Made by a program: the position numbers and the translations under genes
Notes under the pieces: generated by a model
What the model was told of the DNA's origin: nothing
Database searches by the model: none
Seen by the model: only the letters and a program-made list of their open reading frames with translations
NCBI GenBank assembly: GCA_007922195.1
Contig: ML681981.1
Span: forward strand, 7,696,958 to 7,760,957
Direction: 5' to 3'
Source of the DNA: Podocnemis expansa
Lineage: Eukaryota > Chordata > Testudines > Podocnemididae
DNA length: 64,000 nucleotides
Shown: positions 34,891-46,725 of the stretch, one piece after another
Position numbering within the stretch: the stretch's first letter is position 1
How the letters are laid out: each line of letters starts with the position of its first letter

Positions 34891-35487
34891 CACACAGGAG
34901 ACGGTGCCTGCTTCCCCAACCTCCCCACGCACCACCCAGAGCGTTCTTTTTATGCAGGGAGGGCTTTGCTTCTGGAACAAAGAGCCAGATTTTCTACTTA
35001 GGTCTGTATTTTGTGACTGTACTAAACATGTATGTGTGGAACCTGGATTTGCCCATGCATACTAAGCAGTTATTTGAATACATAAACTGTGAATGCAGAT
35101 GCCCATTTGTATGTGTAAATGAGTACAAGCAAGCACAGTGTTTGTGTTCACAAGACAGAAGCCTGTGTCATATATATTCCCAAATGTCTGTTTGACAGAG
35201 TATCCACCAGCCTATTAGGATTGAGGGGGTGACCCTAGCTGCCCCAAAAGCTTGTGACTAAATGGAAATCTCATTTTTAGCCTTTCTTGAGATTACATTC
35301 AGGCTCACAAGGGTCACTTGGGTTTGCTGACAGGTGATCCTCACTACACCTGTTAATTAACCCAGAAGGCTGAAACGTGATGACCTGTTCTTAGTCAGGT
35401 CTCACATAAATCACATGAGAGATCTTGTAGGAAAGAGTCTTCCAAAAATTGGTTGCTTCCCTTGAGTTTGTAGATTTTTCACAAAAA

Positions 35488-36318
35488 GATCTGAATGATG
35501 GGATAGATTGCACACTCAGTAAATTTGTGGATGACACCAAGCTGGGGGCAACAGTAGACATGCTGGAGGGCAGGGGCAGGATGCAGGGAGACCTTGACAA
35601 ATTGGAGCAGTGGGCCAATAGAAATCTCATGAAGTTCAACCAGGACAAGTGCAAAGTCCTGCACTTGGGATGAAAAAACCCCATGCACTGCTACAGGCTG
35701 GGGAGCGATCAGCTAAGTAGCAGCACTGTAGAAAAGGAGCTGGGGGTCATGGCAGATGGGAAGCTGGATATGAGTCAGCAGTGTGGTCTTGCTGCCAAAA
35801 AGGCCAATGGCTGCATCAGAAGAAGCACTGCCAGCAGATTGAGGGATGTGATTATTCCCCTCTATTCGGCACTGGTGAGGCTGCATCTGGAATATTGTGT
35901 CCAGTTTTGGGCTCCCCACTACAAAAAGGACATGGACAAATTAGAAAGATCCCAGCGAAGGGCAACAAAAATGATCAAGGGGCTAGAGCACAAGACCTAT
36001 GAAGAAAGACTGAAGGAACTAGGCTTATTTAGCCTGCAAAAGAGAAGACTGAGAGGGGATTTGATAGCAACCTTCAGCTACTTGAAAGGATGCTCCAAGG
36101 AGGATGGAGCTCAGCTGTTCTCAGTAGTAACAGAGGACAGAAGAAGGAGCAATGGTTTCAAGTTGCAGCTGGGGAGGTTGAGGCTGGATATTAGGAAAAA
36201 CTTTCTTACTAGGCGAGTGGTGAAGCATTGGAATGGGCTACCTAGGGAGATGGTGGAATCTCCGTCTTTGGAGATGTTTAAGGCCCAGTTGGACAAAACC
36301 CTTGCTGGGATAATTTAG
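35488..36318 (+). pseudogene. CR1 ORF2 C-terminal fragment with one in-frame stop
   Basis: Starts at KDLNDGIDCTLSKF and includes reverse transcriptase motif C as FVDDTKL (the usual FADD has A to V). Then come DLDKLEQWANRNLMKFN, KCKVLHLG, a stop (TGA, 35671-35673), [13 protein letters not shown], and the conserved C-terminal [38 protein letters not shown] and [18 protein letters not shown] parts, ending at 36316-36318. The frame is continuous across the stop, which replaces an Arg codon of the family, so a single substitution separates it from an open frame. It lacks the endonuclease and most of the reverse transcriptase, so it is dead on insertion. Confidence 0.88.
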
Positions 36319-36393
36319 TGGGAGTGGTCCTGTTTTTTTGGCAGGGGGTTGGCCTAGATGACCTCATGAGGTCCCTTCCAACCCTATGATCCT
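35488..36393 (+). mobile_element. CR1 LINE, 5'-truncated, with 3' end
   Basis: Begins inside the reverse transcriptase at the NDGIDCTLSKF segment and runs through the ORF2 C-terminus, 3' untranslated region (GGTTGGCCTAGATGACCTCA, GAGGTCCCTTCCAACCC) and a short ATCCTATG end. Relatively young by divergence. Confidence 0.92.
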
Positions 36394-38549
36394 ATGAACT
36401 TAAAGATCTGACCAGGTCGCACAGTTGCCTAGAGTCCCTTGGGATCGTTTTTCATATGGAGACAACTATATACTATAACACACTTCATCTGTGAACTGCT
36501 TGCCACCATGGAAGGATTTCTTATTCATGTTTAAGCAGTAAACCATACAGCAATGTTTGTGTGCTTTGGATGCATTCCTTTCACTCTTCCGACAGTCCTC
36601 TGAGGTTCTAGTGTCTGTGCAACTTATTCATCTAACAAAAAAATTACTGCTATTCTGTTTTAAAACCTTTATTTAACAATACCTTAGAAAAAGCAGGTTA
36701 AGATGCAGTCATAGCTTGCTGTAAAACATATACCAGGATTTTCTAAGATCACAACACAGCAAAGGACACTTCCGTGTATGTGGTCCATGTTACCTAGCAA
36801 CTGCAGCCATTTAGATGAAGAAAGCTTTAAACATTAAGCAATTTTATTTTTCAAGCCACTTCCTCCGTGGCTTGAAATTCTCAGCAATTCTCTGTAAATT
36901 AGTTTAAAAATCTTTGGTTCCCAGGTCTTTTGGATTAACTTAGTTTTAAAAGTAAATAGGCTGCAAATACTCTATCGTCCTGAAGAATGTGTTGTCATCT
37001 TTGAATCCAGTCAGCAACAAGTACCAGGTCAGTTCAGTGTGAATGCAGCTAATCTATTCCTTGCAAATAGTGTTGCCTGCATCTTGTCTTTAAATTAACT
37101 AGCAAAGAACATAGTACTACTTTGTCTTGTTGTGGTTGAGAAGAATGTTTGATATTCTTAGTTTTGGAGCGTGAAACAGAGAAGGGTGGGCTAAGCTAAG
37201 GATAATTCACAAACATTGGTGTTTCAGAGGCCTGTGATTAAGTCAGCTCCTGAGGTAATCTGAGCCCTTGTTTCATATCACTTCAAGTAATTTAAAATCT
37301 CTTGTTCCCCCAATATGTATACTGTTGATAAGGCAGAAAACAAGTGTGTATATGTTTACAACAAGAGCAGTCACTGATAAGAACTCTACAAGAAGCATCA
37401 CACTGGATGTAACATAGGTGCTCTCTTTATAAATGTAAGTACTTTAGTGTTGTACAGTAGTGGTCCAAAGTGCTCCTTCTAATACTAATGATATTTTGGT
37501 GTTTCAGGCTGTGCTGTATTTCTTGATTAAAGGTTTCTACATGCATTTCATAGGGCATGAAATAGTCTGATATTCTATTGTAGCATTTTTCTTATAAAGC
37601 CACTCCTGTTCAAACTGTTCTTAAACCATAATGGCTCTGATTTTTCTTTCATTAACTCCAGTTACTCAATTACTTCTATGGATGTATTTCTGATTTACAC
37701 CAGAGTAAGGGAGAAGGGAATCAAATTTGCAGAAAACCCCAAACTAGTCATATATAATGGGTTGTACTCATTGCTGACATTTGAAATAGGCAGGTGCTAG
37801 AACACCCTAGACACCATTTGTCACTGGGTGTTCTCATTTCAACACCTGGCCTGCACACATGTATGCTGGGTCGCAGTGAGATTCAGTGTTATGTCACCTC
37901 TAACAGAAAGTATCACTTACAGAAATAGTACTTCAGCATTAGCAGATGCAGTAAGGCTGCTATGGGTGCTTCTTCTGTTTTCCTTATTACCAGTTAATCA
38001 CTAATGCACTTTTGAACTTGGTGGTGTGCAGTGTTTGTTAATTAATCTAGAATTTGAATACGTCGTCTTCTCGCATTTAACATGAAAGGAGTGCTGCTTC
38101 TCTGTTGCCATGTTAACTTACTGGCTGACAAGCTTTTCTTGTCTGATAGTGAGACTGTTTGTCAGATGCTGTGACAAGCATCCAGTATCCATCCTTTCTC
38201 CTGCTCCATCTCTCTCCTGTTCATGTTAGCTCCCCAGATCAAATCTTCTGGCCTGTCTTTTTCCGAGAAGAGGGTTTGATAGCCCCCTAGCCATCTTGTT
38301 GCATTACATTTAATCTGCTCTTTTCAAAGGCCTCTCACCACTGGCCTGGTCTGTTTGCAATACCTGGAGGCCCTGACTTGTCATTGTCACAAGTATAGCT
38401 GATGTAGGTCATTAAGAGGAAGTGCTGTAGCATTTTCAAAGTCTTCTATTGGGAGCTGGGTCGCAAGAGGAGGCTTTGAAATCCATGGAGTTCTGTGGAA
38501 TTGTACATGTGCTTCCTACTGTGCATTCAGGGAACAAGGTCCTCTGTTT
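36394..38549. other. Long gene-free stretch
   Basis: Unique AT-rich DNA with no frame above about 60 codons that carries a recognisable domain; no repeats that I can name. Confidence 0.5.
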
Positions 38550-39357
38550 GAACAAACAAGGAGTCTTGTGGCACTTTTAAAGACTAACAGACTTATCACA
38601 TAAGCTTTCATGGGAGAAAATCCCACTTTGTCAGACACTTGGAAGGTGAGAGAATTTACAGAATGGGAGGAAAATAAATTGGGGGAAAGGGAAATCATAG
38701 GATTAGGTCACACTGTAACAGCAAATCATAGCAATTGTTAAGATTCAAACAGTGAGGAACAGCACATGGAGGAAGATGAAGTTAAATCACCTGTTGTAGT
38801 GAGGAAAAAAATCCAAAATCCTTATCTAATCCTGAAGAGACAGTCAAATTTACAAATGAATTCCAATTCTTCAATTTCTCTTTGAAGCCTGGATGTGTTA
38901 TTCGATTGTTTGAGCACAGCTATTAGCATATCATCAGTGGAGTGATCAAGAAGATTGAAGTGCTCATCTACTCATTTTTGAATGTTGTGATTTCTGATGA
39001 CAGATTTGTGCCCATTTATACTTTTGCACAGAGACCATCCTGTTTGTCCAATATGTAAGGCAGAGGAGCATTTCTGGCACATGATGGCATAAATCACATT
39101 GAATGAACCCTTGATAGAGTAGCTGGTTTGATTAGGTCCTGTGATGTTGTCTTTTGTGCAGCTATGTGGGAAAAGTTGGCAGTGTGATTTGTTGCAGGGA
39201 TATGTGCCTGCTTTAATGGTCCTGTTGTTGACAAAGTGGGATTTTTCTCCTACAAAAGCTCATGTGATAAATAAATTTGTTTGTCTTTGAAAGTGTCACA
39301 GGATTCCTTGTTTTGTTTTTTGCTCAACTAGACTAAGATGGCTATCCCTTTGTAACT
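38550..39357 (-). mobile_element. Penelope-like element fragment with inverted terminus at its 5' end
   Basis: On minus, from about 39220 inward: a Cys/His-rich linker, a decayed GIY-YIG endonuclease (VIYAIMCQKC, then IGQTGWSLCKSINGHK, about 39100-38985), a 3' region, and the PLE terminus at 38550-38645. The terminus has a hammerhead-like CTGACAA, stem and GAAA. At its 5' edge (39228-39357) a second terminus sits in the opposite orientation, ending GGCTATCCCTTTG. Opposed termini flanking a truncated body are a known habit of Penelope-like elements. Confidence 0.8.
38980..39110 (-). pseudogene. GIY-YIG endonuclease remnant of a Penelope-like element
   Basis: The translation shows Y-I-C-C spacing (YAIMCQKC), then HIGQTGWSL and NGHK. 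This matches the GIY-YIG pattern in which YIG is degenerate (HIG) and the following Arg (R..H) reads Ser/Asn. A stop follows INGHKSVIRNHNIQK. Penelope endonucleases nick target DNA for reverse transcription; this copy is inactive. Confidence 0.65.
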
Positions 39358-39360
39358 TGT

Positions 39361-41321
39361 CTCTGTGAACAGTTATTGAAGCTCACAGTGGCAGACACCT
39401 ACATGCCCAGTCACTGACAATGATCTTAAAAATTTTAATGATGATTTTTAAAATATGCAATATGTAGTTGTAGAAGTCACTTAGCTATCTGTTACACACT
39501 TCTTAGTGGCTGCAGGTTAGGTGTGCTGTCCCACTGTGGCGTAATGACTCGTTATTGCATCTATAGGATTCATGCATCCTTGGTCCTTGCATCTTACACC
39601 AGGAGTGTAACTAGCCCCTGCTTTCTGGCCAGGCCCTTGCTCTTCAGGGTGGGCCTGGCCAGTTCTGCTTCTGATCACATGTCTTGAAGCGTCCCGCCAA
39701 TACACAGTGGATTAGGAGGGGGAGAGGCCTTCCAGTCCCTGCTGTGGGTCTGGAGCTGTGTGTGGAGTAGCAGCCAACAGCACCCATCTGCCTGCAGCTG
39801 CTGCTGCTCATGGTCACTTGCTGCCAGGGGCTGTGGTGGGTTAGTGGGCCACTGCCCACCCAGGCCCACCCATAGCCATGCTGAGAACATAAATATGCAA
39901 TTATTATACACTATGAAGGACATGGGAACATCACCCAAAAGAAGCAAATAAAAGAAAGCTGTGTACAAAAGAGTATAAAAGGCCATCACCCAGGGAATGG
40001 GGCATATTTCATTGATTCAGCAGGAGATGCTGCTGGCCTGGTCACCTGGCTGGGCTCATGAAGCAAGCCATTCCTATATACAGCTTCTGGAATGAACATG
40101 ATACTCCTTGGATCTAGTGAGTATTAATATGATCAAAGTTAATTTTTGGCTTTATATTGAACTTGCTATAGATGAGAAATCCCTGCACCTTACTGATCTT
40201 CAGGTTGGGTGTCCATTTCTCACGGATAACTTCAGACTGATCATAAAGTGCCCTGGAACAATAGGGACAGCATTTTTTTAGGCTAATCCAAAAGCTGAGG
40301 AAGGAAGTTATCTTGAAGGCTATTTAACTGATTGACATGGCCAGCATGTTTGCTATCTTCTCACTATCAGAGCTCTTGCGTATTCTGGGGACCTTTCAGC
40401 CACTATCTCCATATAACAAGTTAATGAATACTCATAGGGACTTGATATATTTGGATCAGTCTTTACCATATCACTTTTCCTCATTCACTGGTATACATGT
40501 GACTTGGAAATCTACAGCTGAAATTGCAAGGTGCAGAGAAGCTCTTTTTGAAGTGCAGACCTCCTGAGACTCTCCATGCAAAACTGGGATGTTTACAAAG
40601 TCATGTTAGTGGTTACTGTAATGTTACACAGTGTAAAACAGTGAACATTGTTTATTTCAGGGTTGCATTTGAACAGGTAAGACTTAATTTCTGATAATTC
40701 ATTGTAAGTGAAGTCTGAGTCCTGATTTCAAATGTTCTATTTATTAATTTAGAGACACAGACCTGCATTTCTGGCTCAGTGTTATGTTGGTTTTAATAAG
40801 CTAGTCAAACATTAGCCTAGACTTCCTTCTGTCCTTCAAAGCTCCTGTGATACTGAAAGTTAAAGGGAACAAGACTGCTGCATTTCAGAGTCAAGTATCC
40901 TATTTAATTTCACTTTATTAATAAGCTGAAAGAAGACAGCAAATAAAGGACTAAAAAGCAGCAAGGGTTTGGAGGGAAGAATGGGGGACCTAGGTTAGAG
41001 ACTACCTTTCTGGCAACAGGGAAGAGTGTTTATATATCTGCTCTTTGCATTTTATGGGTCTGTGAATTTCAGCATAATGCTTTCATTCGACAGTCCTCAC
41101 TTTATTAGGAAAATTGACAAATAAAAGGTTATACTTCATGGGTCATCCAGCTTAAATAGCTTGGGTGTGAGTACTGGCAGTCAGACTTTTGCTTGCCTGT
41201 TCGGTGGGTTGACACAGATACAAACTTGAAAATTATCCTAATTTAAACTGAAGGTGGCTGTGACTTGGTAAATACCAAGTTTGATTAATAATTAAGCTCT
41301 TTCATGTTTTTAAAATACTAA
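39361..41321. other. Gene-free stretch with a GC-rich island and TATA box
   Basis: 39590-39870 is GC-rich with CTGCTGCTG runs. A TATAAAA box at about 39974-39980 follows it and could mark a cryptic promoter or LTR. No gene or repeat family can be named; the rest is AT-rich unique DNA. Confidence 0.4.
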
Positions 41322-41386
41322 GGGCTAAATCCTCAGTTGGTGGAAATGACACAGGTTCAGTTTACACCAGCTGAGAATCGAGCTCC
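41322..41386. mobile_element. Short palindromic MITE, AGCTGGTGTAAA family
   Basis: GGGCTAAATCCTCAGTTGG and GTTTACACCAGCTGAGAATC are inverted arms of the same family as the element at 10.25 kb. Confidence 0.5.
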
Positions 41387-43170
41387 ACATTCTGCAATGT
41401 CTAAGTAAAGTATTGGCAAAGTAAAAAGAGCAATAGGACTCAGTACAGTAGGGCTTGATTTTCAGAGCTTCTGTGCACCCATTGCCCTCACTGAAGTTAT
41501 AGACTCTAAAGAACACTTCTGAAAATCAGGCCTGTGGTATCTAACCACAGAATTGCCGACCCTAGGTGTTTATGATTCAGAACCTGAATTATCATACATT
41601 GCCTTAAACATAAAAAGATTTTTAAAAAACCAACCAAACAAAAAATCCTCTTGGGTTCTTTTTCTTTGCCTTCAGGTTTCTGAGCTTTCAAGGCATGCTC
41701 AGGTTGCATTTTCAAACTCTTTTCAATTATGAGGGCTAGAAACTTACTTTTGTTTAAAAATAAAAAAATAAAAGAAGCTGAGATTCTCATGCATCTCTAA
41801 ATTCCAAATGCTGGGGCATTAAGAAAAACACCAAATATTGCAAGACTTTCAGAAAATGTCAAGTGTTGGCAAAATTGTAAACAGCACTTTTTCTTCACAT
41901 GGATTTGGATGACTATAAAAACAGTAACATGACATCATGATGTACAGTTCTGTATAATGCAAGAAACACTAAACAAAAAATGTGCTCTAAGTTTTCCTCT
42001 CCTCATTAACTCTCGTATGATTTTTCCTTCTTAAATAAAATGTTTGGTACCATCAAAAGGATCCTTATGAGACACATGGATCTGATATGTACTTATTTGC
42101 AACAAGCGAATTTTGCTGATGACATAATTATGTAAAATATTAGCATGTTTATAACACCCCTTGTGGGTGGGGTGAGGAGGAGGTGAAGGTGTTAAGATTT
42201 TACAAAATAATTAAAAGATCCAGGACCATATTCTTTTCTCGGATCTGTCCTGCTAAAAATCCCCTTGTCATGGGCAAGTTCTTAGCTGAACTACCTGGCT
42301 CCTGTGCCTCTCTCTACATCCAGCTTTGTTGCTGGCTCAGCATGTGGCGTGCTCTGGCAATCCCCAGCTGGCACAGGTCTCCAGAGGGAGAGTTTTCAAC
42401 TAGTGCAGGTGTGGCCAGTGCCACAAGCAGAGCCAGCAAACAGTGTTTCTAACTACATCCTGCCTCTTCACCCATGCTTTGAGGATATCATGGTGCAAGA
42501 GAAAATCTGGGCTACTATTTTAATTTGGCTTTAACTGTATCTCAAATACGCAGAAATCCAGAACTATCTTAATCTGCGGCATAGCTCCTTAGACTTTTTT
42601 ATTCCTTTGCAGCTATAAGGCTCTACCTTTTCTTTAAACACAGTGCAGATGCATGTTAGAAATATATGATTTCTTAGACAATGTTCTTTCCAAACAGTTT
42701 ATTTTTCTAAAAGAATCTCTTCCCTGTTGTCCTGATGTGAATGGATTGGGAAGGGTTAGGAAGAGGTCTCAGAAGGACAGTGGAGAAATGAGTTGTGGAA
42801 AGATGTAGTGACGGTTTGGTAAGTTCCATCTGAAGAATAAAAGCTGATCTCTTTGCTGAGTCACAGACCCTTTGGAACTGAAGTGCAATAGCTTCAGTTC
42901 AGAGAAGCCAGGAAGCGCTTACATACTAAAGTTAAAGTAAAGGTGAGGATGGCTTATTCTGCTCTTTTGTTGGATGGGATAGTTTAATTTTGTCTTAATA
43001 AGATTTTTGTTTAAAACCTTATTGTCAGATTGGCTGTCAAATAATATTATACAGCTAATTCAGTCTGTCTGCCTTCACGCTGATTTTCATGTATGACGGA
43101 GCTTTAGAATGTCTTGCTGTTCTAAGGCAAATGAAGGGGGACTGTTTGAATTGTGATAGCTGGTTCCTAG
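41387..43170. other. Gene-free stretch
   Basis: Unique AT-rich DNA; no supported gene, RNA or named repeat. Confidence 0.5.
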
Positions 43171-43413
43171 AGTATGCCTACATGGCAGTTACAGACCATG
43201 GCTGGCTCATGCCGACTGACGCAGGCTTGTGGGGCTTGGACTATGGGGCTGTTTAACTGCAGTGGAGATGAGCAGTCTTAGGATGGACGTTTCCAGAGTT
43301 CACGGGCCATAACTTGAGCTGGAACAGTTATGCTACAATTAAACATCCCCACAGCCTGAGTCCTGCAAGTCCAGGGGCCAGCCATGGGTATCTAATTGCT
43401 GTACAGGCATTCC
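43171..43413. mobile_element. Palindromic DNA MITE, intact copy
   Basis: About 243 bp. The outer arms GTATGCCTACATGGCAG and the complement of GCTGTACAGGCATTCC face each other. Inner arms (GGCTGGCTCATGCCGACTGA and the complement of CAGGGGCCAGCCATGG; GGCTTGTGGGGCTTGG and its partner) extend the palindrome. The same family, broken by another insertion, lies at 44.27 kb. Non-coding. Confidence 0.6.
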
Positions 43414-44272
43414 CACAAACACCATCCCTCTGCAAAGGAAAAATATACTGCTCCAACAGGATATATCAGAAACTAAAGCGCTAGTATACCCGCTCTGGGG
43501 TACACTGAACCTGTTTTTATGTGTGATCATATTATGTTGTGCCATTCTAGCCATTGACAGCCTTCTTCTGTATTAGAGGCTTGGTACAGAATAACATGGA
43601 AAACCTGCCCAAGAGGCAGCTGCAGATGGAAAAAGTGTACTTTGATGCCAACTGAGCAGACTGGATAATTAGAGGAACTGCTCAGAAAATTTCCTTCAAA
43701 ACAAAAATTTCAACAGAAGACATAGTTAATGGAAAAACATTTTTTTTGTTTTCTTACCAGATCTTGTAACCAGATGGAAGGGTCAGGTGGATAGTTTCCC
43801 CAGTGGTGGAATTCAATAGTAACAAAGGAACAGTCTGTTCAGTGCCTGTGTTTTCCTCTTGCTTTATAATTCACCTCCTCAGTGTTCTGTGATCTATCCA
43901 TGCTTTCCTTAACTCTTCAATTATCTATTTCAGTCTAGTTTCCTAGGGGTTTCTTGAGACTTTGGAGCAGGTTTGTTTGCTTTTCAAGATATGCAGGTGC
44001 AGTAGCTATATTTGAGCTTGCAGTTATGCTGCAGCAGTTCAGATAAGCATGCCACCTTTCTTATCTGAAGCTTATCCATCTTCCTGAATCTACAGCACTC
44101 AGTTTGAAATCCAAAGACCAGGCCTGTTAACAAGAGTTTAGATCCATCTGAGTAAGAAATTCAGGAACCAAATATTCAACCAGCTGAGTATAAAGATGGA
44201 AGGAGGGAATTAAATTAGTTGGTAAAGGGCATGTTTTAGGTACTTACTTGTAAGGAAATTGGACACATTCAG
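43414..44272. other. Gene-free stretch
   Basis: Unique AT-rich DNA between two copies of the same MITE family; nothing else supported. Confidence 0.5.
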
Positions 44273-44912
44273 AGTACATCTGCACAAAGATAAAGAGCCC
44301 TGCAGCCCAGTCCTGGCTGGCTTAAGTCAGTTGACTCGGGCTTGTGGTGCTAAAAATCCTTGGCTGTGTTCACACAGCACTCTTATTTCGAAACAACAGA
44401 GGTTGTTTCGAAATAAGAAATACCATGTTCACACGACGCACGGTTGTTTCGAAACAACGGCATCCATTGTTTCGAAACAACGGCGTTGTTTTGAAACAAC
44501 TTAAACCCCATGTGGGGACGAAACAATGTTGTTTTGAAACAACAGTGACTTGTTTCGAAATAACTGTTGCCTGAAACTGTTATTTCGCTTTGAGCGTCTT
44601 TCTTTAATTCGAATTAACAAACTGTTAATTCGAATTAAGTTATTTCGAAATAAGGCATTATTTCGATACAAGTTGTTTCGACACAACTTGTATCGAAATA
44701 ATGCCTGTGTGTGAACACAGCCCTTGTGTAGACATTAGAACTTAGGTGGAGACTCAGCTCGGGAACCCTTAACGCTTGCAGGGTCTCGGACCGCAGTCTG
44801 CAATTTAAGTCTAAATACCTACATAGTGAGTTTTCAGTCCCAGAGCCTGAGCTCTGTGAGCCCAAATCAGGTGGGCCAAAATAAGGGTCTCTTATCCCTG
44901 TGTAAACATATC
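44273..44912. mobile_element. Palindromic DNA MITE, second copy, split by a Harbinger MITE
   Basis: The left end AGTACATCTGCACAAAGATA and the complement of the right end GGATATGTTTACACAGGGAT are inverted repeats. The inner text (CTGGCTTAAGTCAGTTGACT, GGGCTTGTGGTGCT) matches the 43.2-kb copy. Bases 44362-44722 are a younger insertion with duplicated CTT; removing it restores a MITE of about 276 bp. Confidence 0.7.
44362..44722. mobile_element. PIF-Harbinger MITE with 3-bp target duplication
   Basis: 361 bp. Ends GGCTGTGTTCACACAG and the complement of CTGTGTGTGAACACAGCC. CTT precedes (44359-44361) and follows (44723-44725), the 3-bp duplication expected of PIF-Harbinger. The body is a tight run of TTTCGAAA palindromes (TTATTTCGAAACAAC and similar) plus AATTCGAATT. 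The ends match the 17.5-20.4 kb Harbinger element, the likely type of source for its transposase. Inserted into an older MITE. Confidence 0.88.
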
Positions 44913-46544
44913 CATAATGTACAGATGCCTATTGAAGACAATTAAAATGTGACTGTTTTATGAATTGAAAGTAACTGGAGGGGGGGGGTGATGAATGATG
45001 GTTCTGATAGAATGGGAAAATGAATGCCAGCTATATCACCTAGGTCCCAGGGGAACCTCATATTCTGATGTATATTTTCTTATATGAGAGTGCAGTAGTT
45101 CTTTAAGATAATTTCAAAATTAAAATCCGTGACTCATGATAGGGGGAGAAATCAGGGTTCAACTTGACAATTGAGAATGGCCTTACAAATTATGTATGAA
45201 AGAAAATGACCTTCCATGCTGTGCAGCTTTTTACTTGGTAAATTTCGTTGAGCTTTAGAGGAAATTATGCACTACAAAGCCACAGATTCAGTGACAGAAA
45301 CCACAAACAACAAACCTTTTAGAACTTTCCTGTGGTCAGTAATCCAAGTGCATGCATGCGCGCGCGCACACACCCGCGCGCGCACACACACACACAAAAA
45401 GATGGAAGGGGGAAGGAAAGCTCAAGCATTTTAGAGCTGGTGCATGAGCTATATTTGAAAGTTCAAATATTTGCTTTGCTTCAATACTCTTACTTCAGTT
45501 TCTAGCAGTAGGGTCTCTTTGTCTTTAGAATTTAGGTTTTGAAATGTTTTTCTTCAACATTAAATGGCAGAGACCAAAAATGATTGTGAAAATTCTGTTG
45601 CCAATGGCATGTTGGTTGATAAAATATTGTGTTTCTGACATGTAAAGGGTATGCGTAAAAAGCTCTCTGATCAATTATTTACTAAAGGATTGCCCTTGGT
45701 AAAACTTGGGAGCCATCTACAGCAGCAAATAAATAGGTGCGTTTAGCTTTGCTGCTTGTGTTAATGAAACTGGACCCACAAAAATTGTATAGTGCTATGA
45801 AAGCATTTGAACATGATGCTGTATTATACAGTATGATTACTATTCCTGTCAGTGATGAGAGCAATAAGCCTGATTTGCTGATGCCCAACATGTGACCTCG
45901 TGTGATCAGTGCAAAGTGGGTTTAACAAATCAGAATTGTAATATTTTACTCTGACTTTGCACTCAGGTTGCACTGCTTTAAATGACTGCAAAAGGAGCTG
46001 AGTAACTTAGTCAGGTCCACTGTCTTTAAATAAGCAAAGCAGAACATAATAGTCCAGTTCCTTATTATGGACTGAAGGACTGCCTCCTGCTGTGTAGGAG
46101 AGCAAGGCATTGTGGAATGAAGAACGATAGTCTTCTTCTTTTAATAGTGGAAATGGCATAGTGTATCTGAGAGCCTATAAACGGGAGTGGCTATACAGGT
46201 TGGTCTCATAACAAAGGCTGTTTGCCTTTGCAAAATTGGCAAGTACACAGAGGACTTTCTATTATGAAAATTCTATAGAAACCTACAATTTGGCAGCCAT
46301 GACTTCTTGGAATGTCTGGCAAGCTATTTTTAATGATATAGTAACAAATCCCTTTTTCACTTAAGTAGTAATAAATCTAGGGATGGGTCTTTTACAAGCA
46401 GAAAATAGTGTCAGCTCCTTCAAGATGGACTTTTGCCTGCTGTTCAGAGAAGTAAAAGAATGATTTGGGGGTAAAAATAATGAACCAGACTTTGTGTTCT
46501 CAGTTAGAGAAGAGCAACACTTGTGAAAGATACAGTAGTCTAGA
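44913..46544. other. Gene-free stretch
   Basis: Unique AT-rich DNA containing the CG/CA microsatellite listed separately; no supported gene. Confidence 0.5.
45351..45396 (+). repeat. (CG)n/(CA)n alternating microsatellite
   Basis: CATGCATG, then CGCGCGC, CACACA, CGCGCGCGC and (CA)n: 46 bp of nearly unbroken alternating purine-pyrimidine, a strong Z-DNA candidate in an otherwise CpG-poor region. Confidence 0.9.
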
Positions 46545-46725
46545 ATCAGGAATTAGTATCGAACTCGAAACCAGGAACTGAAGTTCTAATCCCATGTCTA
46601 CCAATTACTTGCTCTAGACTTCAGGCAGGTAACAGCTCCTCTGTGACTGTTTCCCATCTGTAAAACTGAGATATTACTTCACCTGGCTCACAGATGGAAA
46701 TGAAAATTAGTTAGTTTGTGCAATG
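46545..46725 (+). mobile_element. MIR-type SINE remnant
   Basis: GTTCTAATCCCATGTCTACC, AATTACTTGCTCTAGACTTC, AGGCAGGTAACA, then TGTTTCCCATCTGTAAAACT and CACCTGGCTCACAGATGG. This follows the sense MIR consensus order from B-box region to 3' part. Confidence 0.6.
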
